Shown here one piece after another: positions 1 through 9,749 of a stretch of DNA of 57,430 bases. A program made the position numbers and the translations under genes. The notes under the pieces are model-generated. The model worked only from the letters and a program-made list of their open reading frames with translations. It was not told the origin of the DNA and ran no database searches. Each line of letters starts with the position of its first letter. Position 1 is the first letter of the stretch. The stretch is from Saprospiraceae bacterium (GTDB lineage Bacteria > Bacteroidota > Bacteroidia > Chitinophagales > Saprospiraceae), in NCBI GenBank assembly GCA_022844565.1, contig JALHLK010000033.1, forward strand, positions 1 to 57,430. Direction: 5' to 3'.

Positions 1-109
1 TCTTTCAGATTCTCAATTACTCGAGACACCCTTGCATTAAGCTAATGATTCCCGTTGGCTGGCTCATTGAGGACTTTCACCTCTTAGGTTTTAGACATGC
101 ATGGCACAC
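1..109 (-). mobile_element. Probable 5' part of a group II intron (cut by window edge)
   Basis: Read on the minus strand, the sequence begins GTGTGCC at about position 109, which fits the GUGYG 5' end of group II introns. It continues with AGGTGAAAGTCCTC and later GCAAGGGTGTC and AATCTGAAAGA, phrases I associate from memory with bacterial intron RNA domain I. It lies only a few bases after the T-tract of the susD terminator and in the same orientation, which is the insertion habit of class C group II introns. No reverse transcriptase is visible because the element runs off the window. The alternative is an unrelated structured RNA. Confidence 0.55.
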
Positions 110-114
110 ATAAA

Positions 115-142
115 AAAGGGAGCCAATATTTTGACTCCCTTT
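115..142 (-). terminator. Rho-independent terminator of the susC-susD operon
   Basis: AAAGGGAG (115-122) pairs with CTCCCTTT (135-142), and CAA/TTG pairs inside the loop. On the minus strand the stem is followed by a run of six T. It lies 25 bases past the susD stop codon. Confidence 0.85.
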
Positions 143-167
143 CTTATCTTATATAATCATGCAAAAA

Positions 168-1649
168 TTAGTACCCAGGATTCTGGACACAAGCTTTATT
201 TACGATTAATTCTCCAGCAGGTATAGGCCAAATATATCCTGACGAATTAGACGGTACTGCACCTACATTAGATTTACCCGGAAGTGGTCTCAATAATCTC
301 ATTAAATCAGGTGCTCTAAATCCTTCACCTAAAAATTCGATTTCTCTTTCTTTTAAAATCGCTTCGACCAATTCATTTTGTGTGCCAAATGCAGGGTAAG
401 CAGGTCCTTTTGACCTTACCCGTACTGCATTTAATATTGCCAATCCTCTTGCTGTGTTACCAGTTCTAGCAGATGCTTCAGCTAAATTCAATAAGACTTC
501 TGCATATCTTAGCACAGGTACATAATCAAGATGTTGTGGTCCTGAAGCAAACTTATTCCAATAATTTTTATTGTTCGCTGTATTTCTAAAGATGAAGGCT
601 CTTCTGTCATCTGTTGACTTCCAGTTTGTGGTGTCTGAGATGATACCCGTGTTCATTAGTGAAAAATCACCAATACCTCTAGGTCCAGGATTATAATAAG
701 AACCTAAACCATTTTGACCACCAGGAAGATCATTTTCAGTAAATGGAAAGCTGAAAATTCTCTCGACATGGGTCCAAGGTGATCTAAAAACTTCTCCTAC
801 CGTAGGTGCCAATGTATGCGCTACACCACTAGCTGCTACAAATGGTGCATTAGCAGATACTAGTTTGTTTGCTTCAGTCACTACATCAGCATATCTTTGC
901 ATATGAAGTAATACTCTTGTTTTCAAAGCAATAGATGCACTTTTAATAGCTCTTGTAGAACTAGTTAAAGCAGTTGTTCTTGAAGCTGGTAGATTTGCTT
1001 CTGCAAAGTTTAAGTCTTCAAGTATCTGAGCATAGACTTGCGCTACCGTAGATCTAGCTAAACTGTTTTCACCTGATGCAACATTTGCGCTTAATTGTAA
1101 AGGAACACCTGGCTTGGCACCTGCACCATCTGCAAAAGGACTTGCATACAATGTCAACAATGAATTGTATACCAAAGCTCTTAAAAATCTTGCTTCGCCT
1201 CTAAATTCATTAAGTTGAGCATCTGTTAGACCACTGTCCTTTAACTTTTGTAAGTTAGCATCAATCCCAGCTAAGAATACATTTGCCCTATTTATAGCCA
1301 AATAAGCAGTATTCCAAAGATTCGTTACGTCGTTAACATTTGAAGGCTGCGTTGAGTGATTCCAAACAGATAGACCTGTAACGTTGTTGTTTGTTTCGTT
1401 AAAAAAGTTTTCAGCTCTTACATCATTGTATACAAAAAATCTACCTCCAAGTAAATTTCCATTTTTTACAGAAGCATATAGACCATTGACTTGCTGCTGC
1501 ACTCTTGCAGGTGTATCAAATACGGTAAGGTCCGAAAAACTAGTCAACGGAGCAGTATTTAGTCTGTCTTCAATATCACAAGACTGAACGAAAAGTGCCG
1601 CGACTAGTAATAATGATGATATTTTATATTTATAGTTCATATTTTTCAA
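168..1649 (-). CDS. SusD/RagB-family outer-membrane nutrient-binding lipoprotein
   Basis: This is the surface lipoprotein partner of the SusC transporter encoded just upstream. SusD proteins form a lid over the SusC barrel and bind glycans or other oligomers. The 493-residue protein starts with a lipoprotein signal whose lipobox ends at Cys24 (FVQSC). The body has the helical SusD pattern: RGEARFLRALVYN in the first half, then YAEVLLNLAEASARTG, LNAVRVRSKG and KEREIEFLGEGFRAPDLMR near the C-terminus. A second Met at residue 4 could be the real start. The gap to susC is 24 bases and a terminator follows. No glycoside hydrolase is nearby, so the substrate cannot be inferred. Confidence 0.95.
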   Translation of the reverse strand: MKNMNYKYKISSLLLVAALFVQSCDIEDRLNTAPLTSFSDLTVFDTPARVQQQVNGLYASVKNGNLLGGRFFVYNDVRAENFFNETNNNVTGLSVWNHSTQPSNVNDVTNLWNTAYLAINRANVFLAGIDANLQKLKDSGLTDAQLNEFRGEARFLRALVYNSLLTLYASPFADGAGAKPGVPLQLSANVASGENSLARSTVAQVYAQILEDLNFAEANLPASRTTALTSSTRAIKSASIALKTRVLLHMQRYADVVTEANKLVSANAPFVAASGVAHTLAPTVGEVFRSPWTHVERIFSFPFTENDLPGGQNGLGSYYNPGPRGIGDFSLMNTGIISDTTNWKSTDDRRAFIFRNTANNKNYWNKFASGPQHLDYVPVLRYAEVLLNLAEASARTGNTARGLAILNAVRVRSKGPAYPAFGTQNELVEAILKEREIEFLGEGFRAPDLMRLLRPLPGKSNVGAVPSNSSGYIWPIPAGELIVNKACVQNPGY

Positions 1650-1673
1650 TTTTTATAATTTAAACCTTAATGA

Positions 1674-4600
1674 TTAGAATCCTATTTGTAAGCCAAAAGT
1701 CATTGATCTACCTTGACCAACTGAGTTTCTATCTACACCTGGAGCGATATTGGTATCACCATTTGATGATATTTCTGGATCTGCACCTTGGTACTTTGTA
1801 AATAACAATGCATTTAAGACTTGTCCATATAATCTTACACTTGAGATACCTGCTTTAGTAACTATAGAAGAAGGTAGTTTATAACCTAAATTTAAGTCTC
1901 TTAGTCTTACGAAATCACCTTTTTCTACATTTTCAGATATTGGAAAAGAAGATCCATTAGATACGTTATCCGTCCAAACAACTCTTGGAATACTTCCCTC
2001 TGTATTGGTAGGTGTCCATCTATCCAACACATCAGTGTGATTATTCCATACTCTCATGTCTCTTAATCCAGCCTTTGTACCATTATACAAGTAATTACCG
2101 CCTGAGAATTGGAACATAAAGTTTACATCAAATGACTTATACCTGATATTATTACTTAAGCCACCAAAAAAAGTAGGTAAAGTTGGACCATATAATACAC
2201 CACTATTTGCTACAGATACACCACCTGTGACTGAGCCATCAGATACGTTTGTCCATCTTGATGCTGGAGGTGCAGAGTGATCATATTGTACCTCTACGAA
2301 GTTATTTGGGTTGTCAGTTGCTCTTTTCAAAAATATTCTTCGTCCATTTGCAGGGTTAACACCATTGGTATTTACCACATAAAGACTACCTATAGATTCT
2401 CCTACACGTGTTAAGTTAGCAACTTCTAATCCTGATGTAGCACCTGCTATTTCTGCTCCATCTCCACTTAATGCGTTAACAACATTCTTCTGTGTTGTAT
2501 AGTTAAGACTTACTGACCAACTAAAGTCTGTTTTATTGATCACATTATAGGTGATGGTTGCTTCAATACCTGAGTTAGTCATGGCACCGACATTAGCCAA
2601 AACACTGTTGCCAGGGATACCCTTTGAAGGTGATTGTGGAACTGGTAAGATCAACCCATCAATGTCATTTTTGTAATAAGCAAATTCTGTTTGAATTTTA
2701 TCATTCAAGAATCCCGCAGTAAAACCAATATCTGTTTTCTTGCTACTTTCCCAAGTAAGGTTAGGATTACCCGCTTGCCCATACAATAATGTTGGATCAG
2801 TACCATAAAGACCAGAACCAAAAAGAGACAAGGATGCAAAGTCATTCACACCACTATTTCCTACTACTCCATAACTTCCTTTTAGCTTAAAGTAGTTGAT
2901 TGTACTACCCAAAGATTTTTTCCAAAATTCTTCTTCACTTATTGTATATCCTACGGAAGCACCGTAGAAATTACCATATTTATTGCCTGGGGCAAATGCA
3001 GAATAACCATCTCTCCTTAAGTTAAATGTTGCATAATATTTGTTGGCATACGAGTAATTTAATCTTGTAAACATGGAAGTCAAAAAGTTTTCTGACAATG
3101 CATTACCAGCTGGGTTTATTACAGTAAAATTACCTTGAAATGTTGTGAAAAATCTGTCAGAAATCTGAGTTCTAGTAGCTCCCCAACTTTCTCTATTGGT
3201 GTATTGCTGCTCTGTTCCTAACAATACGCCTATATCGTGATTACCAAATTGCTTAAGATAGTTTAATGTATTTTGGAAATTCCATCTTTGTAACTTATCA
3301 TAAGAATTGAAAGCTGAACCATTTGTCCCATTACCATCACCGTGTCTAGCGTCTTGAAAAGATCTGTTTTCAATAGCCAAGTTATCAATACCGTAAAGCG
3401 TTTTAAAATTTAATCCATCAAGTAACTGAAAATCTGCATAAACATTACCGATGGCATGGTTATTTATAGAGTTAAATGTATTATTTTCAAGAATAAAATT
3501 TGGATTGTAAAATGCCAAAGCTACGGTATTACCCATAAATCCAATGGTATTAGCCCCACTGATGTTGTAGTCAAATCCTGGATCAAGTGTTTGAGATCCT
3601 TGTCCTTGTGCATTGACATATGGTGATACGATTGGTGCTAATACTAATGGTAGTCTACCTAACCCTGCGATACTAAAACCACCTCCAGCAATACCAGAGT
3701 TAGGGCCCGCATTATCGGTATTGGTGTATGAGAAATTAGTTCCTATTTTCAAGAATTTAGTTAATTTATGATCTAAATTAATTCTTGCTGTTAACCTGTC
3801 AAAAGTATTTCCTTTTAAGAACCCTTCTTGCTGGCTATAACCTAATGACATGTAATAACTTGTTTGTTCAGATGCACCTGATATATTTAGTGCATGACTG
3901 TGTGAGTAACCTGTCTGGTGTGTGTGATCATACCAATTTGTACTGATATCATTGCCATTTACATCTTTACCAGCCACAAATCTTGCTGGGTTATTTGCAT
4001 TAGCTAAAGCTTCGTTCTTTACAGCCAAAAATTCCGGTCCGCTTAACATATCAAATAATCTAAATGGCGTAGATTGACCAACCCATCCGTCATAATTTAC
4101 TTTTGTTGAGCCTTTTTTACCTTTTTTGGTAGTAATTAAGATTACACCTGCTGCAGCTCTTGATCCGTAGATAGCACTAGCAGAGGCATCTTTAAGCACC
4201 TCATAGCTTTCTATATCATTTGGATTGATATTAGCTAATGGGTTATTCGCAGCATTCGTTTGTGATACGTTACCCGTAAATGTAGGTACCCCATCTATAA
4301 CGATTAATGGCTGAGAGCTTAAGTTGATAGAGTTTGTACCTCTAATTCTGATTACTGGCGGGTTATTTAATACCCCATTTGGTGTAGTAATTTGTACACC
4401 CGCAGCTCTACCTTGTAACCCTTGGTCAAAACTTTGAATTGGTGCAGAGGCAATATCTGCTCCCTTTATCGATGCAATCGATCCAGTTAAATTGGACTTC
4501 CGTTGAGTACCGTATCCTACTACGACAACCTCATCCAATAGTTTACCAACTTCAAGAGTTATGTCAAATTTTGTCCCATTAGACACATTTACCTCTTTAG

Positions 4601-4835
4601 TATTGTATCCTGTGTAACTTACAATTAGCACAGAAGTCTGTGAGCCAACCTGAAGACTATAGTTTCCATCAATGTCTGTGATGGTACCAACCGCAGCATT
4701 ATCTTTGGTGGTAATATTGGCTCCAATTAGAGGTTCATTGGTTGTTGAGGTGATTTTTCCAGTTAATGTCCGCTGAGCAAAACTCAGGACAACAACCATC
4801 AAACTCATCGAAAAAGTAATTAAAAGTCTTTTCAT
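1674..4835 (-). CDS. SusC/RagA-family TonB-linked outer-membrane transporter
   Basis: This is a TonB-dependent outer-membrane transporter that imports the ligand captured by the SusD-like partner. The 1053 residues show a signal peptide (about 1-20, ending SFAQ), a carboxypeptidase-like regulatory domain (about 22-100), the linker VVVGYGTQ, and a plug domain with the family signature KDASASAIYGSRAAAGVI. A long beta-barrel follows and ends in an aromatic residue (GLQIGF), as expected for a porin-type strand. Length is normal for the family. It is the first gene of a two-gene operon and is transcribed away from ruvX. I could not find a clear TAnnTTTG promoter in front of it. Confidence 0.96.
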   Translation of the reverse strand: MKRLLITFSMSLMVVVLSFAQRTLTGKITSTTNEPLIGANITTKDNAAVGTITDIDGNYSLQVGSQTSVLIVSYTGYNTKEVNVSNGTKFDITLEVGKLLDEVVVVGYGTQRKSNLTGSIASIKGADIASAPIQSFDQGLQGRAAGVQITTPNGVLNNPPVIRIRGTNSINLSSQPLIVIDGVPTFTGNVSQTNAANNPLANINPNDIESYEVLKDASASAIYGSRAAAGVILITTKKGKKGSTKVNYDGWVGQSTPFRLFDMLSGPEFLAVKNEALANANNPARFVAGKDVNGNDISTNWYDHTHQTGYSHSHALNISGASEQTSYYMSLGYSQQEGFLKGNTFDRLTARINLDHKLTKFLKIGTNFSYTNTDNAGPNSGIAGGGFSIAGLGRLPLVLAPIVSPYVNAQGQGSQTLDPGFDYNISGANTIGFMGNTVALAFYNPNFILENNTFNSINNHAIGNVYADFQLLDGLNFKTLYGIDNLAIENRSFQDARHGDGNGTNGSAFNSYDKLQRWNFQNTLNYLKQFGNHDIGVLLGTEQQYTNRESWGATRTQISDRFFTTFQGNFTVINPAGNALSENFLTSMFTRLNYSYANKYYATFNLRRDGYSAFAPGNKYGNFYGASVGYTISEEEFWKKSLGSTINYFKLKGSYGVVGNSGVNDFASLSLFGSGLYGTDPTLLYGQAGNPNLTWESSKKTDIGFTAGFLNDKIQTEFAYYKNDIDGLILPVPQSPSKGIPGNSVLANVGAMTNSGIEATITYNVINKTDFSWSVSLNYTTQKNVVNALSGDGAEIAGATSGLEVANLTRVGESIGSLYVVNTNGVNPANGRRIFLKRATDNPNNFVEVQYDHSAPPASRWTNVSDGSVTGGVSVANSGVLYGPTLPTFFGGLSNNIRYKSFDVNFMFQFSGGNYLYNGTKAGLRDMRVWNNHTDVLDRWTPTNTEGSIPRVVWTDNVSNGSSFPISENVEKGDFVRLRDLNLGYKLPSSIVTKAGISSVRLYGQVLNALLFTKYQGADPEISSNGDTNIAPGVDRNSVGQGRSMTFGLQIGF

Positions 4836-5050
4836 GCTTTTATAATAGTTTAGTTAATAATAAAATCTTAACGATTAGTAAACAATAATGGCCCTATGCA
4901 TGTCATAAATTAAGATATCTTTAACACCTCAATGAAATTATCGGTTTTTTTTTAATTGTCATTTAAGTAAACTATAACAATTAGAAATATTGCTCAAACA
5001 ATATCTATCAAAATAATTTGATAAATATCTCACATCATTTGAAAAAGTAC

Positions 5051-5058
5051 TAATTTTG
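5051..5058 (+). promoter_or_regulatory. Bacteroidota -7 element before ruvX
   Basis: TAATTTTG fits the TAnnTTTG consensus and lies 16 bases before the ruvX ATG, implying a very short leader. No well-spaced TTTG -33 box is seen: upstream candidates sit 9 or 30 bases away. Confidence 0.5.
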
Positions 5059-5074
5059 CCCTCGCAAAAATACA

Positions 5075-5485
5075 ATGGCAAGAATAGTAGGTATTGATTT
5101 TGGTGGTAAAAGGACAGGTATCTCTGCGACGGATAGTTTGCAAATTATTGTTTCTCCTCTTCCAACAGTCGAAACTAAAAATTTAATCACATTTTTAACA
5201 GAATATACCTTAAAGGAAAAAGTCGAAAAAATAGTGGTTGGATTACCTACCCATAAAGATGGAAATTATACCCATCTTAAGACTGACATTGACAAATTTG
5301 TGGCAGAATTTAGTAAAGTGAGACCAGAAATTGTATTTGATTTTACAGACGAATCTTTTTCTTCCGTCGAAGCCAAGGCAATTATTTTTCAATCGGGGGT
5401 CAACAAGAAAAAAAGACAAGACAAAAGTTTGGTAGATAAAGTAAGCGCTGTATTAATTTTGCAAAGATATTTGAATCATATATAA
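5075..5485 (+). CDS. ruvX: Putative Holliday junction resolvase / pre-16S rRNA nuclease YqgF
   Basis: This is an RNase H-fold nuclease of the YqgF/RuvX family, implicated in 16S rRNA 5' end maturation and proposed as a Holliday junction resolvase. The 136 residues carry the N-terminal GIDFGGKRTGI, the strand IVVGLPTHKDG, DESFSSVEA (usually DERxTTxEA), and the C-terminal DKVSAVLILQRYL with the catalytic Asp. Length is normal. It is the first gene of a tight plus-strand operon with def, 10 bases downstream. In this family both names describe the same protein. Confidence 0.93.
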   Translation: MARIVGIDFGGKRTGISATDSLQIIVSPLPTVETKNLITFLTEYTLKEKVEKIVVGLPTHKDGNYTHLKTDIDKFVAEFSKVRPEIVFDFTDESFSSVEAKAIIFQSGVNKKKRQDKSLVDKVSAVLILQRYLNHI

Positions 5486-5495
5486 AACGAGATAA

Positions 5496-6059
5496 ATGAT
5501 TTTACCTATTTATGCCTATGGTCATCCGATATTAAAAACAAAAGGAGTGGAAATAGGTCAGGAGTATGAAGCACTACCTGAATTAATATCAAACATGTGG
5601 GAAACCATGTATAACGCCAAAGGTATTGGCTTGGCAGCTCAGCAAATTGGATTGGCTGTAAGGATATTTATAGTTGATACGGTTCAAATACAGGAAGAAG
5701 GTCAAGAAGATAAGGGTATCAAAAAAGTTTTTATCAATCCGCAGATCGTCCAAGAAGACGGTAAAATGTGGCCTTATGAGGAAGGGTGTCTTAGTATTCC
5801 TAATATTCATGCCGATGTAGACCGACAAGAGATCGTACAAATCAGATATGTGGACGAAAATTTTGTAGAAGTTATTGAAACTTACGATGGTATGAATGCT
5901 AGGGTCATACAGCATGAATATGATCATATTGAGGGCAACTTGTTTATTGAAAAAATTAATCCTTTAAAAAAGAGACTACTCAATAGACGTTTAGAAAATA
6001 TTAAAAAAGGACAATCCAATGCTTCTTACAAAATGAAGTTTTTACCAATAAAAAGATAA
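5496..6059 (+). CDS. def: Peptide deformylase
   Basis: The enzyme removes the formyl group from the initiator methionine of new proteins, using a metal ion (usually Fe2+). All three family motifs are present in the 187-residue protein: GIGLAAQQIG, EGCLSIP with the metal-binding Cys, and QHEYDH with two metal-binding His and the catalytic Glu. Length is typical of type I enzymes. It sits 10 bases after ruvX and 11 bases before the next gene, so translation of the three is probably coupled. Confidence 0.97.
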   Translation: MILPIYAYGHPILKTKGVEIGQEYEALPELISNMWETMYNAKGIGLAAQQIGLAVRIFIVDTVQIQEEGQEDKGIKKVFINPQIVQEDGKMWPYEEGCLSIPNIHADVDRQEIVQIRYVDENFVEVIETYDGMNARVIQHEYDHIEGNLFIEKINPLKKRLLNRRLENIKKGQSNASYKMKFLPIKR

Positions 6060-6070
6060 TATAGTATAAA

Positions 6071-7387
6071 ATGAGACTTTTAATTGCACTTTTAATAACA
6101 CTTGTTTATGTTGGCTGTAATGATCCTGTTGATTATTCAAAGCTAAAAGACAATACCGAATTTTGCCATGAAGCAATAAAAAAAGTGACAGACGTGATTA
6201 TCCATGATATATTTTCTCCACCAGTGGCAAGTAGGATATATATGTATAGTTCGATTTCTGCATACGAAGTAGCTAGACATGCGGATCCTAAATTTTTAAC
6301 ATTGAGTGGGCAAATAGCTCACATGCCGACCTTAAGCCAACCTGAAAAGGATCAAGAATATTGCTGGCCTTTGGCAAGCTATGTGGCTTTTAACAATACG
6401 GCCAAGCAATTGATCTTTTCTGAGGATAGCATTACAAAGTTTAATACCGAGGTAATAGAATATTTTAAGTCTAATGGTCTTCCAAAGGCGGTTTTGCAAA
6501 GATCTGTAGATTTTGGAATGAAAGTTAGTGAAGAAATAAAAATTTGGATAAAAAACGACAATTATGCACAAACGAGGTCTTTTCCAAAGTTTAATGTGAC
6601 GGATGAAGAAGGACGATGGTTCCCTACACCTCCCGCTTACATGGATGCCATTGAGCCCAGTTGGAATAAAATTAGGCCTTTATTATTACAAACAGCAGAT
6701 CAATTTAAACCAGTTCCCCCTACCCCATTTGATATGTCTAAATCGAGCAAATTTTATAAAGAAGTCACGGAGGTCTACGAAATAGGCAAAAATCTATCAG
6801 AAGAGCAGAGGCTTATAGCCAACTTTTGGGATTGTAACCCATACAAATTAAATGTGATTGGCCACGTCATGCATGCATCTAAAAAAATCACCCCAGGTGG
6901 GCATTGGATGGGTATAACTGGAATTAGTGCAAAAAATAAAAAATACTCCAATGCTGAAACATGGATGGCATATACATTTACTTCTATTGGGCTCTTCGAT
7001 GGTTTTATTTCTTGCTGGGATGAAAAATACCGATCCAACCTTGTAAGACCAGAGTCGGTAATCAATAAACACATTGATGAAAACTGGGCACCTTTGCTTC
7101 AAACACCACCATTTCCTGAATACACAAGTGGACATAGTGTTGTTTCAGGTGCTTCTTCAGTGATTTTAACACACATTTTTGGTGATAACTTTGCATTTAC
7201 TGATGATACAGAAGTCATGTATGGTCTACCTGAGCGCGACTTTACATCTTTCAATCAAGCAGCTGAAGAAGCCTCAATTTCAAGAGTTTATGGGGGTATA
7301 CATTATCGTCCGGCAGTTGAACTGGGGTTAACGCAAGGCAAATCAATTGGTAAATTTGTCATTGAAAAAATAAAATTTATCAAATAA
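6071..7387 (+). CDS. Vanadium haloperoxidase-like / PAP2-superfamily lipoprotein
   Basis: A predicted lipoprotein (lipobox VYVGC, Cys16) of 438 residues with the vanadate/phosphate-binding motifs of the haloperoxidase-acid phosphatase superfamily: K319 followed six residues later by R326-P327, YTSGH with His355, and SRVYGGIH with Arg405 and His411. These correspond to KX6RP, PSGH and SRX5H. The Asp that usually follows the last motif is replaced by Pro. It could be a secreted haloperoxidase or a phosphatase; the sequence does not decide. It sits between def and pyrD with gaps of 11 and 2 bases, so it is co-transcribed with housekeeping genes although its role looks unrelated. Confidence 0.85.
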   Translation: MRLLIALLITLVYVGCNDPVDYSKLKDNTEFCHEAIKKVTDVIIHDIFSPPVASRIYMYSSISAYEVARHADPKFLTLSGQIAHMPTLSQPEKDQEYCWPLASYVAFNNTAKQLIFSEDSITKFNTEVIEYFKSNGLPKAVLQRSVDFGMKVSEEIKIWIKNDNYAQTRSFPKFNVTDEEGRWFPTPPAYMDAIEPSWNKIRPLLLQTADQFKPVPPTPFDMSKSSKFYKEVTEVYEIGKNLSEEQRLIANFWDCNPYKLNVIGHVMHASKKITPGGHWMGITGISAKNKKYSNAETWMAYTFTSIGLFDGFISCWDEKYRSNLVRPESVINKHIDENWAPLLQTPPFPEYTSGHSVVSGASSVILTHIFGDNFAFTDDTEVMYGLPERDFTSFNQAAEEASISRVYGGIHYRPAVELGLTQGKSIGKFVIEKIKFIK

Positions 7388-7389
7388 GG

Positions 7390-8415
7390 ATGATTTATAA
7401 GCATCTAATCAAGCCTTTTTTCTTCGCTATTGATCCAGAGAGCGCACATTATCTAGCAATGGATGCTTTTGCACTTATTCACAAGTTACCCTTTGGAGAA
7501 AAGGTAATAAGGCTCCTTTTTAAACCAGAAAACAAAAAACCTTTCCAATATTTAGGCTTAACTTTTCCAAATGCCGTAGGACTTGCCGCAGGTTTTGATA
7601 AAAATGCAAAATATATTAGGGAATTAACATCGCTGGGTTTTGGTTTTATAGAAATAGGCACTGTCACCCCAAAGCCTCAACAAGGCAATGATAAGCCCCG
7701 TCTTTTTAGACTACCCAAAGATGAAGCGTTGATAAATAGGATGGGATTTAACAATGATGGAGTCGATGAAGTGGTCAAAAGATTAAAAAAAATAAACAAA
7801 AGTGAGGTAATCATTGGGGGAAATATTGGTAAAAACAAGGATACACCTAATGAAAAGGCAGTGGACGATTACATTATTTGTTTAGAAAAATTACACGCAT
7901 ATGTTGACTATTTCGTTGTAAATGTCAGTTCCCCAAATACACCAGGATTACGAGCACTCCAAGACAAAGAACCACTAACCAATATTTTAAATCAGCTGCA
8001 AAGTCTAAACCTTAGTTTCACTAATCCGAAACCAATTCTTTTAAAAATTGCACCAGATTTAAACTTAGAGCAATTGGATGATGTGATTGATATTGTACAA
8101 ATCACGGGTATTGCAGGGCTCATTGCTAATAATACAACCATCTCTAGAGACGGACTTCAAACAGACAAACAAGAACTAGAAAATATTGGAAACGGTGGCC
8201 TCAGCGGAAAACCGTTAGTAGAAAAATCGTCCGAAATTTTACAATACATCAAGAAAAAATCTCCTAACACATTTGTGATTTCAGTGGGTGGCATTCACAA
8301 TACCGAAATAGCAAAATCGCGGATGGATTCTGGTGCAGAACTCATTCAAATATATACCAGTTTTATTTATAATGGACCCTTATTTGTAAAGCGACTCGTC
8401 GAAAGACTGTCTTAG
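7390..8415 (+). CDS. pyrD: Dihydroorotate dehydrogenase (quinone), class 2
   Basis: This membrane-associated FMN enzyme oxidises dihydroorotate to orotate in pyrimidine synthesis and passes electrons to the quinone pool. The 341-residue protein has the class 2 N-terminal helical extension (starting MIYKHLIKPFFFAIDPE), GLAAGFDKNA, the catalytic-Ser segment NVSSPNTPGLR, the FMN-binding IANNTT, GGLSGKPL and SVGGI. The long N-terminus and catalytic Ser (not Cys) separate it from class 1. It starts 2 bases after the preceding stop and ends the operon. No terminator hairpin is evident behind it. Confidence 0.96.
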   Translation: MIYKHLIKPFFFAIDPESAHYLAMDAFALIHKLPFGEKVIRLLFKPENKKPFQYLGLTFPNAVGLAAGFDKNAKYIRELTSLGFGFIEIGTVTPKPQQGNDKPRLFRLPKDEALINRMGFNNDGVDEVVKRLKKINKSEVIIGGNIGKNKDTPNEKAVDDYIICLEKLHAYVDYFVVNVSSPNTPGLRALQDKEPLTNILNQLQSLNLSFTNPKPILLKIAPDLNLEQLDDVIDIVQITGIAGLIANNTTISRDGLQTDKQELENIGNGGLSGKPLVEKSSEILQYIKKKSPNTFVISVGGIHNTEIAKSRMDSGAELIQIYTSFIYNGPLFVKRLVERLS

Positions 8416-8701
8416 GGGATGTAAATTAATACCATATACATTTTGATTCTTTTTTGGTTTTATAGAGTAAACTTTTATTAATTCTATATTGTTAAATTTA
8501 ACTATTTGATATCCAAAATATTAAATATTTTATGTATATGTGGTTACGTTGAGATTGAGTTGATTATTCTTTGTTTTTAGGAACGGTAATCAAAAAAAGG
8601 ACTTTTTAATAAACACAAAATCTAATTTTTATGAAATTTTTCGGTTCGCCTCCGAGGGCGACCTGCATGCACATATCATTGATTATCAATTACATTTTAA
8701 A

Positions 8702-9415
8702 TTGACTACCACAAATCTCTTTGAAAAAGCATATCAATATTTAAAAGACTTGTTCTGTAGAGAACGGACTAATAGAAATATTGAACGGATGACAAAAAAG
8801 ACCAATTCTGATTATCAGTCCAATCAGCATTTTATTACTGACTCTCTTTGGGTCGCAAAAGCATTGATGAAAAACTTAGCAAGAAAGGTTAACCGAGACT
8901 TGGGTGATTTCAAATTACAGAGTTTGAATATTGATGAAAATAGCACACGAAAGTTAGGAAAAAACTCAGTGGGTGTTTCAAATCAATATAATGGCAACTT
9001 AGGCAAATTCGAAAATTCGCAAACAGGTGTATTTGCTACCTTGTGTAAAGTCGAGTTAGTGTGTCAGGTAAATGGAAAGCTTTATTTACCAAAGGTATAG
9101 GTTGAAGATGAGCAAAGGTGCAAAAAGGCAGGAATTCCCAAAAGCGAAATGGTGTTTAAAACTAAGCAAGACTTAGCTATTGAATTAATAAAAGAAATAT
9201 ATAGTTGCGGTGTTGAATATGTTTGGATCGGGGCAGATTTACTATATGGACAAAGTTACCAATTTGCTGGTCAAATTGAAAATTTGGGTAAAAAATTTGT
9301 TTTAGATGTAAAGAAGGATCAGCACGTTTATACGGAAAAACCTATCATTTTAACAGAACAAAAAAGAAAAAAGATATCCTACAAAATCATAAATGATGTC
9401 CTATCCTTAAAGTGA
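8702..9415 (+). pseudogene. Broken IS701-type DDE transposase (internal amber, 3' truncated)
   Basis: Two stretches in the same frame, 8702-9100 and 9101-9415, together read as the N-terminal and central part of an IS701-like transposase. Seen are the IDE segment around NIDENSTRKLGK, the motif SVGVSNQYNGNLGK, then KLYLPK and, after the break, DEQRCKKAGIP and FKTKQDLA. The frame is broken only by TAG at 9098-9100, where family members usually have Trp in LPKxW, so a single TGG to TAG change explains it. The C-terminal third is absent after the TGA at 9415. The open frame continues upstream of the nominal TTG, so the true N-terminus may lie near 8630. A hairpin with GC-rich arms sits at 8643-8663. 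Confidence 0.8.
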
Positions 9416-9688
9416 CTTTTTGAGCCAATATCAATTCAACAGGCATTTGGATTTACAATTTTCAACTCGATTTTTTTTCATCTTTGATAATTTAACTTTG
9501 AATAAATAAATAACCGAGAAGAGAATGTATCTTTAAAATCTGAAATTATTCATACGGGATTCTGATTATTTAGACCACCAGTGATTTCTACAAGAGCCCT
9601 GTAATCGAGGGCCTTTTACATTCCAACCAAAATCCAAGAGGGGATTTATTCTCACCATTTTACGCATAGGCTTTCATCTCGCCATATA

Positions 9689-9749
9689 AAGTTAGCTAAA
9701 CTTTTCTTTATTCGCCTACATTTTTGTGCATGAATCCAAATTCGGGTTT
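9689..9749 (+). repeat. Direct repeat, left copy
   Basis: Begins AAGTTAGC, then CTTTAT, and ends with AATCCAAATTCGGGTT. It matches 10097-10148 imperfectly, with a gap of several bases in the middle. It abuts the palindromic element, and the junction ATTCGGGTTTAAACCCAGAT is itself a near palindrome. Confidence 0.55.

Noticed and set aside
168-4835. Complete polysaccharide utilisation locus
   Set aside because: Only susC and susD are present; no glycoside hydrolase, sensor or sulfatase follows.
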